This document shows, one piece after another, positions 46,487 through 55,214 of a stretch of DNA of 64,000 nucleotides. The notes beneath the pieces were generated by a model that was given only the letters and a program-made list of their open reading frames with translations, was not told the origin of the DNA and did not search any database. This stretch comes from Site-B1 sp963722665 (GTDB lineage Bacteria; Bacteroidota; Bacteroidia; Flavobacteriales; Flavobacteriaceae). Both the position numbers and the translations under genes were made by a program. The number at the start of each line of letters is the position of its first letter. The first letter of the stretch is position 1. The stretch lies in contig CAVRNW010000001.1 in NCBI GenBank assembly GCA_963722665.1, positions 7,536-71,535 on the forward strand, in the 5' to 3' direction.

Positions 46487-47109
46487 ATTTAGATAAAGTA
46501 TTTAAGAATAACGAAAAATGGGTTAAAGACAAACTCGCTTTAAATTCAAATTATTTTGAAGAGTTAGGTCGTGGTCAAAATCCGGAGTTGCTATACATTG
46601 GTTGTAGTGATAGTCGTGTAACAGCCGAAGATTTAATGGGCCTCGGTCCGGGAGATGTTTTCGTGCATCGCAATATTGCCAATATGGTATCGGGAATAGA
46701 TCTAAGTGCAATGTCGGTTGTGGAGTATGCAGTTGTTCATCTTAAAGTGAATCACGTCGTTGTTTGCGGGCATTATGCTTGTGGAGGAGTAAAAGCAGCC
46801 ATGCAATCGGCAGATCTGGGAATTCTTAATTCGTGGTTAAGAAATATTCGTGATGTATATAGAATTCACAGGGATGAATTGAACGCTATTGCCGATGAAG
46901 AAAAGAAATACGAAAGGTTAGTTGAACTCAATGTAAAGGAGCAATGTGTAAACTTAATTAAAACAGCCTGTGTTCAAAAAGCCTATAGAGAGCGAGGATT
47001 AAAAGTCCATGGCTGGGTTTTTGATGTGCATACAGGAAAACTTATTGATCTTAAAATAGATTTTGAAAATTATCTTGAGGATATTATGGAGATCTATCAT
47101 TTGGATTAG
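46483..47109 (+). CDS. beta-carbonic anhydrase (second copy)
   Basis: A 208-residue enzyme of the E. coli Can type: GCSDSRVTAEDLMGLGPGD with zinc Cys and Asp-Arg dyad, VHRNIANMV, and CGHYACGGVKAAM with zinc His and Cys. Its start overlaps the SulP stop by four bases (ATGA), so translation is coupled. Together they should convert imported bicarbonate to CO2 or hold the pool for carboxylases. Ends 30 bases before convergent cvpA. Confidence 0.94.
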   Translation: MNLDKVFKNNEKWVKDKLALNSNYFEELGRGQNPELLYIGCSDSRVTAEDLMGLGPGDVFVHRNIANMVSGIDLSAMSVVEYAVVHLKVNHVVVCGHYACGGVKAAMQSADLGILNSWLRNIRDVYRIHRDELNAIADEEKKYERLVELNVKEQCVNLIKTACVQKAYRERGLKVHGWVFDVHTGKLIDLKIDFENYLEDIMEIYHLD

Positions 47110-47139
47110 AAATAATAGATCAATAAAGGAATTCTTTAA

Positions 47140-47652
47140 TTAAACCTGTACTTTTTCTTCCTCATCTGATTCATTTTTTATAATGCTTGGAAAAATAGTT
47201 GGGGCCAACGATTTAACCGGATTGTAAAGAACAGAATCATCAAGTTCTGCTTTGTCGACAAATGGTAAAGTTCTATTCATTTTATCAAAAACTATAAGTA
47301 CAACGCTAAGAATTAAACCAATTTTAAGGACACCAAAAACACCTCCAAGCAACTTGTTTATTATTCCTAAAGCAGCGAAATCAGCAATTTTTGTAAGTGC
47401 CTTACCCGCTAAACTTATGGCTAGTACAATGACAACGAACGTTATGGCGAAAGCAGTAATATTAATGGTTTTTTCGCTCCATTCGAATCTGCTTTGCAAG
47501 AGATCTGCAGCAAAATCACTGAAATGGATAGCCCCATAAACTCCCAGAACTAAAGCAAACAGACCTGCTATTTCCACAAACAGTCCTTTTAAAAAACCAT
47601 TGATCAATCCAAAAAGCAATAAGGCACCCAGAATAATATCTAAAACACTCAT
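47140..47652 (-). CDS. CvpA family protein
   Basis: A 170-residue inner-membrane protein with four hydrophobic helices. The start LDIILGALLLFGLINGFLKG is the CvpA hallmark, and the C-terminus is a charged cytoplasmic tail. CvpA is linked to colicin V production and cell-envelope stress in E. coli, but its biochemical role is not known. A single minus-strand gene, converging on the second carbonic anhydrase. Confidence 0.85.
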   Translation of the reverse strand: MSVLDIILGALLLFGLINGFLKGLFVEIAGLFALVLGVYGAIHFSDFAADLLQSRFEWSEKTINITAFAITFVVIVLAISLAGKALTKIADFAALGIINKLLGGVFGVLKIGLILSVVLIVFDKMNRTLPFVDKAELDDSVLYNPVKSLAPTIFPSIIKNESDEEEKVQV

Positions 47653-47770
47653 AATTTATAAAGTTTAAACAAACCTACTTAATTTTTCTCATTTTCAATA
47701 CATGACACAAAATAGAACACGGAGTTTGTTAACTTTGAGCTTTTAAAATTTTAATCATTTAACTGTAGAA

Positions 47771-48127
47771 ATGTCAAGAGACGAACAATTAAAAGAACGA
47801 TGGGATCTGGTGGTTGAGAAACTTTCCAATCAATTTGCTGATGGAGATACAATGGATTTAGATGCCATTATATATTTAGTTGGAGTTCAGGAACTAGGTC
47901 AAATTCATCGTGAATTTAAAAAAGATCAAAAATTAGACCTTATGCATATAGCCATTTGTAAACTATTGACGCCTTATGGTTTTTACGAATTCGATTATGT
48001 TGATGAAGAGGGCTGGCCACACTATAGAGTAAAGGAAGTGCTGCCAAATCTAAAGGCAGGAGAACAAAGTGTTTTAATGAAGGAAGCCATTGTAAACTAT
48101 TTTGTTGAAACTAATTATATAGACTAA
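47771..48127 (+). CDS. conserved hypothetical protein upstream of pheS
   Basis: I know no function for this 118-residue soluble protein. It is acidic and helical, with VQELGQIHREFKKDQKLDLM and GWPHYRVKEVLPNL as its distinct segments. It ends 35 bases before pheS on the same strand. A TAACTTTG -7-like box lies in the 118 bases upstream. It has no signal peptide, membrane helix or metal motif. Confidence 0.65.
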   Translation: MSRDEQLKERWDLVVEKLSNQFADGDTMDLDAIIYLVGVQELGQIHREFKKDQKLDLMHIAICKLLTPYGFYEFDYVDEEGWPHYRVKEVLPNLKAGEQSVLMKEAIVNYFVETNYID

Positions 48128-48162
48128 GATTTATTAAATTTGCATTCATTTGAATACATATC

Positions 48163-49182
48163 ATGATTGATAGGATTAAAGAACTTATAGCCGAAGCCGA
48201 AGCATTCAAAGCACAATCTAAAGAGGAGGTTGAAGCTTTTCGTATAAAATATTTAGGTAAAAAAGGTTTACTAAATGAGTTTTTCGCTGAATTTAAAAAT
48301 GTTGCCAACGATCAGAAAAAGGAATTTGGGCAAACCATAAATAAACTTAAAAAAACAGCTGAGGATAAGGTCAATGCTTTAAAAGAAGAACTTGAAAACA
48401 AGGAAGAAGTAAAAGGTGTTTATGGTGATCTGTCTCGTCCTGGAGAACCAATTGAAATTGGCGCTCACCATCCTATTTCCATAGTGAAGAACCAGATAAT
48501 CGATATCTTTTCCCGCATTGGATTCAATGTAAGTGAAGGCCCTGAAATAGAGGACGACTGGCATAATTTTACGGCTTTGAATTTACCGGAATATCATCCT
48601 GCGAGGGATATGCAGGATACCTTCTTCATCCAAACAAATCCGGATATTTTATTACGTACGCATACAAGTTCTGTACAAGTACGTTATATGGAAAATAATA
48701 AACCACCAATTCGTACTATTTCTCCCGGAAGAGTTTACAGAAACGAAGCTATTTCTGCTCGTTCACATTGTTTTTTTCATCAGGTTGAAGGTTTGTATGT
48801 AGACAAGGATGTAAGTTTTGCCGATTTAAAGCAAACATTGCAATACTTCACAACAGAAATGTTTGGCAAATCGAAGATCAGATTACGGCCATCGTATTTT
48901 CCATTTACAGAACCAAGCGCTGAAGTTGATGTATATTGGGGACTTGAGACAGAAACCGATTATAAAATGACCAAAGGAACAGGCTGGCTGGAAATAATGG
49001 GTTGTGGTATGGTAGATCCTAATGTATTGGATAATTGCGGAATAGACTCAAAAGAATATTCTGGCTTCGCTTTCGGTATGGGAATAGATAGAATTGCCTT
49101 GTTACTGCATCAAATTAGTGATATTCGCCTATTAAGCGAAAATGATGTACGTTTCCTGGAGCAATTTAAGTCTGCATTGTAA
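48163..49182 (+). CDS. pheS: phenylalanyl-tRNA synthetase alpha subunit
   Basis: Charges tRNA-Phe as the catalytic subunit of the alpha2-beta2 enzyme. The N-terminal coiled coil (about 1-90) binds tRNA. Class II motif 2 is seen in RTHTSSVQVRYM and SPGRVYRNEAIS, and motif 3 in SGFAFGMGIDRIALLLH near the end. 339 residues, the usual length. pheT is not next to it, as is common in Bacteroidota. A TAAATTTG box lies about 23 bases before its start. Confidence 0.95.
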   Translation: MIDRIKELIAEAEAFKAQSKEEVEAFRIKYLGKKGLLNEFFAEFKNVANDQKKEFGQTINKLKKTAEDKVNALKEELENKEEVKGVYGDLSRPGEPIEIGAHHPISIVKNQIIDIFSRIGFNVSEGPEIEDDWHNFTALNLPEYHPARDMQDTFFIQTNPDILLRTHTSSVQVRYMENNKPPIRTISPGRVYRNEAISARSHCFFHQVEGLYVDKDVSFADLKQTLQYFTTEMFGKSKIRLRPSYFPFTEPSAEVDVYWGLETETDYKMTKGTGWLEIMGCGMVDPNVLDNCGIDSKEYSGFAFGMGIDRIALLLHQISDIRLLSENDVRFLEQFKSAL

Positions 49183-49265
49183 ATGTTTAGTCTAGCTGCA
49201 ATCCGTGCAGATGGAAATTGAAGTATGATGTGGAAGTCATTAAAAAACGAGTTCTAAATAACAAG

Positions 49266-49285
49266 ATTCCTGTCTTCGCAGGAAT
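49266..49285. repeat. Short hairpin repeat (ATTCCTG/CAGGAAT) after pheS
   Basis: Arms ATTCCTG and CAGGAAT with loop TCTTCG. The form resembles a TTCCTG-CAGGAA dispersed repeat I recall between flavobacterial genes. There is no T-run, so it is a poor terminator. It is in the 120-base gap before the cupin gene. Confidence 0.5.
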
Positions 49286-49302
49286 TTACAAAACATAATA
49301 AA

Positions 49303-49629
49303 ATGGCAAAAAACGAATTTGATAAAGGAGTGAAATTCTCTTTTAATGAAAGTATTAGTTATAATGAGAATGCTGTAGTAAGCAAGCACATATTAAAAAA
49401 GAGTAACGGAAATATCTCTTTATTTGCTTTTGATAAAGGTGAAGGATTAAGTGAACATTCAACACCTTTTGATGCTCTTGTTTATATAGTTGATGGCAAA
49501 GCAGATATTATTATTGATGGTAAATCTAACATCCTTGAAGCTAACGATTCTATTGTTATGCCTGCCAATGTTCCACATGCATTAAAAGCAGTTGAAAGTT
49601 TTAAAATGGTGTTGACAATGATAAAGTAG
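49303..49629 (+). CDS. cupin domain-containing protein
   Basis: A 108-residue single-domain cupin. The first motif reads GEGLSEHSTPFDALVYIVDG (metal-ligand His then Glu replaced in part), the second MPANVPHALKA. Metal binding is likely but the second motif is short. It could be an isomerase, a dioxygenase-like protein or a sensor. It ends 5 bases before convergent gpsA. Confidence 0.85.
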   Translation: MAKNEFDKGVKFSFNESISYNENAVVSKHILKKSNGNISLFAFDKGEGLSEHSTPFDALVYIVDGKADIIIDGKSNILEANDSIVMPANVPHALKAVESFKMVLTMIK

Positions 49630-49634
49630 AGGGT

Positions 49635-50636
49635 TTAATCCAACAACTCTGTTAATTTTTTAAATTCTCGTTTAGGATCTTTGCCTTCGTATAAAACAGC
49701 GTAAACAGTATTTATTATTGGAATGTTGGCCTTTTTCTCATTCTTTTCATTTAGTAAATGAGCACTTTTGGTGGCATAATACCCTTCAGCGATCATACTC
49801 ATTTCCATTTGAGCCGATTTTACGGTGTAACCTTTACCTATCATATTTCCAAACATTCGGTTTCTGGAAAAAACCGAGTAACCGGTTACCAAAAGGTCAC
49901 CTAAATAAGCAGAATTATTAATGTTTCGTTTCATTTTGTGCATCTTCTTAATAAAACGCTTCATTTCACGAATAGCATTGCTCATAAGCACACTTTGAAA
50001 ATTATCACCATAACCTAAACCATGAGCAATTCCTGCAGCAATAGCATATATATTTTTAAGCATAACGGAATATTCCACTCCAATAACATCATCACTAATT
50101 TTAGTTTTAATATAGTCGCTGGATAATTTATTGGCAATTTCCTGAGCTTTGTCAGCATCTGCACATGAAATGGTTAGATAGGATAATCGTTCAAGAGCGA
50201 CCTCCTCCGCATGACAAGGCCCTGCTATTACAGCAATATTTTCAAAAGGAACTTTATAGATATCATGAAAGTGTTCTCCAACCAAAAGACCGGATTCGGG
50301 AATAATCCCCTTTACTGCAGATACTACAATTTTACTTTTTACATCCACTGTCAGTTTTTGTAGTTCAGAGTACATAAATGCTGAAGGGATCACAAAGATC
50401 AATACATCTGCATAATTTGCGATTTCGTTAATATCATTGCTTAGTTTTAGCTTGTCTAATTTAAATTCAATCGAACTTAAATAGCTAGGGTTATGCTGCT
50501 CTCTAATTAAATGTTCTTTAATGTAAACACTTCGCATATACCAACCAACCTCATCTAGATTTTCACAAAGCATTTTTACTATGGCCGTGGCCCAGCTTCC
50601 AGCTCCAAAAACGGCATATTTTAGTTCTTTGCTCAT
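49635..50636 (-). CDS. gpsA: glycerol-3-phosphate dehydrogenase, NAD(P)+
   Basis: Makes sn-glycerol 3-phosphate from dihydroxyacetone phosphate for phospholipid synthesis. The 333-residue protein has GAGSWATAIVKML at the cofactor site, VIAGPCHAEEVA and the catalytic-lysine segment VMLKNIYAIAAGIAHGLGYGDN. A minus-strand -7 box (TATTTTTG, 50658-50665) lies 22 bases ahead of the start. Single gene, divergent from the lipoprotein. Confidence 0.94.
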   Translation of the reverse strand: MSKELKYAVFGAGSWATAIVKMLCENLDEVGWYMRSVYIKEHLIREQHNPSYLSSIEFKLDKLKLSNDINEIANYADVLIFVIPSAFMYSELQKLTVDVKSKIVVSAVKGIIPESGLLVGEHFHDIYKVPFENIAVIAGPCHAEEVALERLSYLTISCADADKAQEIANKLSSDYIKTKISDDVIGVEYSVMLKNIYAIAAGIAHGLGYGDNFQSVLMSNAIREMKRFIKKMHKMKRNINNSAYLGDLLVTGYSVFSRNRMFGNMIGKGYTVKSAQMEMSMIAEGYYATKSAHLLNEKNEKKANIPIINTVYAVLYEGKDPKREFKKLTELLD

Positions 50637-50715
50637 ACAAGGTTATTATTACTTAATCAAAAATACGCAAAATATTGCTCTTTTTTAAACACTGTTAATC
50701 AAGCAGTTAAGGTTT

Positions 50716-50731
50716 TTGGCATAGGTTTTGA
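50716..50731 (+). promoter_or_regulatory. Possible sigma-54-type promoter for the lipoprotein gene
   Basis: TTGGCATAGGTTTTGA resembles the -24/-12 sigma-54 pattern (TGGCA then TTGC) with correct spacing, though the final C is A. It ends 34 bases before the ATG. No TAnnTTTG box precedes this gene. No activator binding site was identified, so this is tentative. Confidence 0.35.
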
Positions 50732-50765
50732 AAGTTAACTGGTATAACTTTTAAATTGTTGGATT

Positions 50766-51716
50766 ATGAAGACTATAAAATTACTTTTAGGATTAGCTTT
50801 AGCAACTACATTTTTTACTTCCTGTATTGTAGATGTAGTTCATGATGACGTTGTATATGTTGATAATACACCAACAATTTCATTGAATCAGGTATTAGGT
50901 TCTTATGAATTATGGTATGTGGACATTAATCAAACAGTTGGATATGGAGAAACTCCATTTTTACAAATGGCCTTCACAATGTCATTTAGAAATGGAAATG
51001 TTTACGCCAATAATAATTTGGTTGGAATTGGAAGTCAGGGAAACGGATTTGGAATTCCAGTGGGTTATTACGATGCTTACGACATGATTCTAGACATCTA
51101 TCATGATATAGATGGATATACCACTTTTGATGTTTTTCAAATAGATAATAATACGATAGAGCTTTATAATCCTTATAATGATACATCATATTTCTTACAT
51201 GGTTACCAACGTTCTAATTTTGATTACGACTATGTGTTTTATGATAATATTCATTATTTCTTACAGGAATACGAGGCATGGGAAAAGACCTATACCAGTG
51301 AATATGGTGCATTAAATGAATTCGATAATGAGAATTATTTACAGTTCTTATCTGGTGGCGATGATTCTACTTTCAGAAGTTCACAAGATTTTGATATATA
51401 TAATGTCAATAATATTTACTGGGATTATACAGGGATATATGGTGTAGGTGACATATCAGGAGATATGTATGTCAAAACTTTAACGCTGGATTATGACTAT
51501 TTTGACAATGAATTCTTTGAATTATACGTTATAAATGATCAGGTTATTGAATTATACCATGAAGCATCTGGAACTATTTATGAGTTCACAGGCAGAAGTT
51601 ATATTCAATATATGAAGGTTGGAAAAGAAGTTGATAGATCTAAATCTTCTGCAGAAAAGAAACGTAAACAAAGAACAAAACAGAAAGATAATCCAAGAGA
51701 CAATACACGAAACTAG
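50766..51716 (+). CDS. hypothetical lipoprotein, Tyr/Asp-rich
   Basis: I do not recognise this 316-residue protein. The signal peptide ends in a lipobox (ATTFFTSC, lipid Cys at 20), so it is a membrane lipoprotein. The mature part is unusually rich in Y, D and N (for example NYDYDYVFYDN-like stretches) and may form beta-sheet repeats. The last 30 residues are strongly basic (KRKQRTKQKDNPRDN). It is followed by a terminator. Confidence 0.7.
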   Translation: MKTIKLLLGLALATTFFTSCIVDVVHDDVVYVDNTPTISLNQVLGSYELWYVDINQTVGYGETPFLQMAFTMSFRNGNVYANNNLVGIGSQGNGFGIPVGYYDAYDMILDIYHDIDGYTTFDVFQIDNNTIELYNPYNDTSYFLHGYQRSNFDYDYVFYDNIHYFLQEYEAWEKTYTSEYGALNEFDNENYLQFLSGGDDSTFRSSQDFDIYNVNNIYWDYTGIYGVGDISGDMYVKTLTLDYDYFDNEFFELYVINDQVIELYHEASGTIYEFTGRSYIQYMKVGKEVDRSKSSAEKKRKQRTKQKDNPRDNTRN

Positions 51717-51744
51717 ATTTTTTGGTTGGTTATTTAGTTTCAAG

Positions 51745-51787
51745 TCCGCTCATCTGATATTTATGCAGATGGGCGGATTCTTTTTTT
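51745..51787 (+). terminator. Intrinsic terminator after the lipoprotein gene
   Basis: A 12-bp stem with one G-U pair (TCCGCTCATCTG / CAGATGGGCGGA, 51745-51756 and 51766-51777), then a T-run. Confidence 0.85.
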
Positions 51788-51829
51788 ATTTTATAATATG
51801 ATTTAGCTGTTTTAAAAAACATAATTTTG

Positions 51830-51837
51830 TATTTTTG
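51830..51837 (+). promoter_or_regulatory. -7 box for the LysM gene
   Basis: TATTTTTG, 28 bases upstream of the ATG at 51865. The -33 box is not clear. Confidence 0.45.
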
Positions 51838-51864
51838 AGTTATAATTTTAAAACACTAAAACCA

Positions 51865-52350
51865 ATGGGATTATTTTCATTTATTAAAGATGCAGGAGCC
51901 AAAATATTTGGTGGAAAAACATCAGCAGAAAAAGCTGCAGAAGCCGCCGCAGCAGAAAAAGCTGCAGAAGCCGCCGCAGCTAAAAAACTACAAGAAACTA
52001 TAAGCGATCTACAGTTAAAAGTAGAAAACTTAAATGTTCATATTAAGGGCGATATGGCTACCGTAAAAGGTGCTGCTCATGATCAGGCTACAAAAGAAAA
52101 AGTAGTATTAGTTGTCGGTAATTCTTCAGGAATCGCTACTGTTGATGATCAAATGACCGTTGAACATCCTGAGCCTGAAGCACAATTCCATACAGTAGTA
52201 AGTGGCGACACTTTAGGAAAGATTGCTAAAAAATATTACGGAAACGCCATGAAGTATCCTGTAATTTTTGAAGCTAATAAACCAATGCTTAAAGATCCTG
52301 ATCTTATTTATCCAGGACAAGTATTACGTATTCCACATTTAGACAAATAA
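51865..52350 (+). CDS. BON and LysM domain protein (Kbp/YgaU-like)
   Basis: About 161 residues, with no signal peptide. After GLFSFIKDAGAKIFG comes an alanine-glutamate helix (repeats of AEKAAEAAAAEK, about 20-45), a BON domain (about 45-105, VKGAAHDQATKEKVVLVVG) and a C-terminal LysM domain (about 110-160, HTVVSGDTLGKIAKKYYGN to YPGQVLRIP). E. coli Kbp of this architecture binds potassium in the cytoplasm. I start at the ATG at 51865; a TTG at 51835 overlaps the -7 box and is unlikely. Confidence 0.88.
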   Translation: MGLFSFIKDAGAKIFGGKTSAEKAAEAAAAEKAAEAAAAKKLQETISDLQLKVENLNVHIKGDMATVKGAAHDQATKEKVVLVVGNSSGIATVDDQMTVEHPEPEAQFHTVVSGDTLGKIAKKYYGNAMKYPVIFEANKPMLKDPDLIYPGQVLRIPHLDK

Positions 52351-52370
52351 TTTGTTATAAAGATTCATTG

Positions 52371-52400
52371 AAAAAGCCAGCAAAAAAGCTGGCTTTTTTT
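52371..52400 (+). terminator. Intrinsic terminator of the LysM gene
   Basis: Stem AAAAAGCCAGC / GCTGGCTTTTT (52371-52381 and 52388-52398), loop of six A, then more T. A classic strong form. Confidence 0.9.
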
Positions 52401-52406
52401 ATTGGT

Positions 52407-52582
52407 TTCGTTTACGACCTGCTAAACGCTAAATGTGATTTGGCAAAGCGGGACGTTGGAGTACATTTCCAAAGGGGTGGGAACAACGCAGTTGTGGAGC
52501 AACTTTGGTCAGCTTTAGCTGAATGTACTCCAACTTTAATGATATGGAACGTTTTAATGTTATATATCAGACGTTAAACGAA
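52407..52582. repeat. Folded 176-base element with nested inverted repeats beside the ars operon
   Basis: The ends are imperfect inverted repeats (TTCGTTTACGACCTG at 52407-52421; CAGACGTTAAACGAA at 52568-52582). Inside is a perfect 13-bp stem (GTTGGAGTACATT 52455-52467; AATGTACTCCAAC 52522-52534), then CCAAA/TTTGG and ACAAC/GTTGT stems. The right end holds GTTAAAC, which fits the attC core GTTRRRY, and the left GTTTACG is one base off its complement. It could be a MITE, an attC-like site or a structured RNA. No transposase or integrase is in the window. Confidence 0.6.
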
Positions 52583-52613
52583 GTTAGTTGTTTTTTCATA
52601 CAATGTCAATAAC

Positions 52614-53645
52614 TTAATAATACTTCTTTTTCAGCCAAAATGATACACGTACTAATAAAATTAGTGCAGGAACTTCTACTAGAGGCCCAATAACACCTGC
52701 AAAAGCTTGCCCGGAGTTGAGCCCAAAAACAGCAATGGCGACTGCAATGGCTAATTCAAAATTATTCCCTGCAGCTGTAAAGGAAATAGCTGCATTTTTA
52801 TCGTAAGTGGTTCCTGCCGCTTTGCTAATAAAAAAGCCCAAAAAGAACATGACTGCAAAGTAAATAAGCAAGGGTATGGCAATAATCAGTACATCCATCG
52901 GTATTTCTACAATCAATTCTCCTTTTAAAGAGAACATTACAATTATCGTAAATAATAGTGCAATTAAGGTCATTGGTGAAATGGCTGGGATGAATTTGGT
53001 TGTGTACCATTCTTCTCCTTTTAATTTTACTAAAACTAATCGACTTAAAATTCCAGCCACAAAAGGAATGCCCAAATATATGGCAACACTTTCTGCAATG
53101 GTTGCAATTGATATATCAACAATAGCACCTTCAAATCCAAAATAGGGAGGAAGAACCGTTATGAAAATCCAGGCATAAAAACTATAAGCAAACACTTGAA
53201 AAATACTATTGAGTGCTACTAAACCTGCACCATATTCGCTGCTGCCTTCAGCCAAATCATTCCAAACTAAAACCATGGCAATACAGCGTGCCAAACCGAT
53301 CAGTATCAATCCAACCATATATTCTGGATAATCCTGTAAAAAGATTAATGCCAATGCAAACATTAAGATTGGTCCAATAATCCAGTTCAGTAAAAGTGAA
53401 ATACTCAACACTTTTACGTTCTTAAATACTTTGGGCAATAACGCATAGTTCACTTTTGCCAAAGGAGGATACATCATCAGAATTAAACCAATAGCAATTG
53501 GGATGTTTGTGGAACCACTGCTATATGAATTGATGGTATCTGGAATGCTGGGAATTATATAACCAATTCCAACTCCCAATCCCATTGCAATAAATATCCA
53601 AAGCGTTAAATAGCTATCTAAAAAGCTGAGTTTTTTGGTAGACAT
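52614..53645 (-). CDS. acr3: ACR3 family arsenite efflux transporter
   Basis: Exports arsenite using the proton gradient. The 343-residue protein has ten hydrophobic segments and the conserved cysteine in GLARCIAMVLVWNDLAEG, which is required for transport in studied ACR3 proteins. The ACR3 sequence type is distinct from ArsB. Last gene of the ars operon; its start overlaps the reductase stop by one base. Confidence 0.93.
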   Translation of the reverse strand: MSTKKLSFLDSYLTLWIFIAMGLGVGIGYIIPSIPDTINSYSSGSTNIPIAIGLILMMYPPLAKVNYALLPKVFKNVKVLSISLLLNWIIGPILMFALALIFLQDYPEYMVGLILIGLARCIAMVLVWNDLAEGSSEYGAGLVALNSIFQVFAYSFYAWIFITVLPPYFGFEGAIVDISIATIAESVAIYLGIPFVAGILSRLVLVKLKGEEWYTTKFIPAISPMTLIALLFTIIVMFSLKGELIVEIPMDVLIIAIPLLIYFAVMFFLGFFISKAAGTTYDKNAAISFTAAGNNFELAIAVAIAVFGLNSGQAFAGVIGPLVEVPALILLVRVSFWLKKKYY

Positions 53646-54256
53646 TATAGTTTGATTTTAGAGAATACATATTTTAGTTCGGTTGCAATTTGAATGCTTC
53701 TTTCAAGATATTTTTCTGCTTGTTGAGGTGTGCCATCAAAAGCTTTTGGGTCGTCAAAAGTCATTGGAATACGTTTTTCGCAACCTAAAACAATCGGACA
53801 ATTTAGATCGGCATGAGAACAAGTCATGATAGCTGAAAAATTAGATTTAGGATTAAAATTATCATCAAAAGTTTTTGAAAAACAGATTACAGGATGGTTA
53901 TTATCTGAAAATTTAATGCTATACACAGGATTTTGCCCTTCAGAAAGCGTTTTAACCAAAAACCCTTGATTGCTCAATGTTTTGGCAATCATGGGAAACA
54001 TGGCTGTTGCTTCTGTGCCTCCAGAATAACAATGTACATTTTTTATATTGAAAAAAGTGGCCATTGTTTGAGCCCAAATTTGGGATAAATGGCTTCTTCT
54101 GGAATTGTGTGTACAGATAAAATTTAGATTGATTGCTTCTGAATTCTCTACCTTGTTTTGAATATATTCAATTAAGGGTTGAAGCGTTTTTTTGCGTGTT
54201 TCGATAATTGAAGAAACATTTAATTCTTCGATAGTTGTAGTTAGTTGAGGAAACAT
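53645..54256 (-). CDS. arsC: arsenate reductase, low-molecular-weight phosphatase type
   Basis: Reduces arsenate to arsenite. The 203-residue protein has the P-loop CTHNSRRS (CX5R, about residues 48-55) followed by HLSQIWAQ. Further cysteines (CFSKTF, CSHADLNCPIVLGC) could supply the thiol relay, as in thioredoxin-coupled ArsC. A tyrosine phosphatase role is the alternative, but the operon context favours arsenate. It lies between arsM and acr3. Confidence 0.87.
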   Translation of the reverse strand: MFPQLTTTIEELNVSSIIETRKKTLQPLIEYIQNKVENSEAINLNFICTHNSRRSHLSQIWAQTMATFFNIKNVHCYSGGTEATAMFPMIAKTLSNQGFLVKTLSEGQNPVYSIKFSDNNHPVICFSKTFDDNFNPKSNFSAIMTCSHADLNCPIVLGCEKRIPMTFDDPKAFDGTPQQAEKYLERSIQIATELKYVFSKIKL

Positions 54257-54279
54257 ATTATTGTTTTAATTTTAAGAAT

Positions 54280-55172
54280 TTAGCAACAACCTGAAGTTGG
54301 TGAACAACAAGGGTCTTCCGATTGCAATTCCGACATTTTAACTTTTGGCTTTTCTTGAGTGCTTTCTGGTTTTTCAGCATAAACCGTAATACTGAAAATT
54401 CCAGTTTCACCAGATACAAAATCCTTTATTTCAGTTTCTGATAGATATTTGCTTAAAATATCCTCAGGTATGGAAATTGTTTTTTGCTTCTGAATAGTAA
54501 TATTATCAAAGCCGGCTACTTCAATATGCTTTAAATACGCTTCTTTTTGGATAGCTCCAGCCACACAGCCTGCGTACATTTCGGCATCATTGCGCAATGC
54601 TTCAGGTAAATTACCAACCAACACGATATCAGAAATACTGAAATGACCTCCGGGTTTTAAAACCCTAAATATTTCTCCAATAACCTTCGCTTTATTTGGC
54701 ACTAAATTCAGGACGCAATTGCTAACAATAACATCTGCCACATCATTACTTACTGGCATGTCATCGATATCACCTTCGCGGAATTCCACGTTATTGTATC
54801 CTAGTTTGTCAGCATTGATTCTGGCTTGTTTTGATCATGGCATCAGTAAAATCAATGCCAATTACTTTTCCTGATACACCGGTTTCGTGTCTCGCTACAA
54901 AACAATCATTGCCTGCACCGGAACCTAAATCGATAACTGTATCTCCGTGTTGGATTTTAGCGAAATTGTGTTGGTAATCCGCAACCTAACCCTAAATCGG
55001 CATCTTCAACGTAGCCTTTAGTTTCAGAATAATCATCCATCATGATATTGTACACTTTATTTGAAGTTGTTGTAGCTCCGCAGCAAGAAGATGCATTAAC
55101 TGCTTTATCTTGTTTCGCGATTTGAGCATAGCGGTCTTTTACAACTTGTTTTAGATCTTTTTCTGTTTTCAT
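54280..55172 (-). pseudogene. arsM: arsenite S-adenosylmethionine methyltransferase, two frameshifts
   Basis: Methylates arsenite with SAM. Three conserved arsenic-binding cysteines are visible: GLGCGLP, SNCVLNL and YAGCVAGA. The SAM-binding motif VIDLGSGAGNDCFV lies between the first two frames. The first break is one extra T near 54957-54962 and the second one extra A near 54829-54834; removing both gives a continuous protein of about 297 residues. The end is Cys-rich (CCSPTSGCC). Both errors are in homopolymers, and the gene may be intact in the cell. Confidence 0.87.
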
Positions 55173-55214
55173 GATATTATATGTTATTGGAATATTTTGA
55201 TAATGGTTGTTTTT

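Noticed and set aside
52368..52577. Sixty-nine-codon open frame after the LysM gene
   Set aside because: It spans a terminator and the folded repeat element and has no protein-like features.
52407..52582. Firm call of an integron attC site
   Set aside because: The left core is one base off, the element is long for attC, and no integrase or further cassettes are present. Kept only as a possibility.
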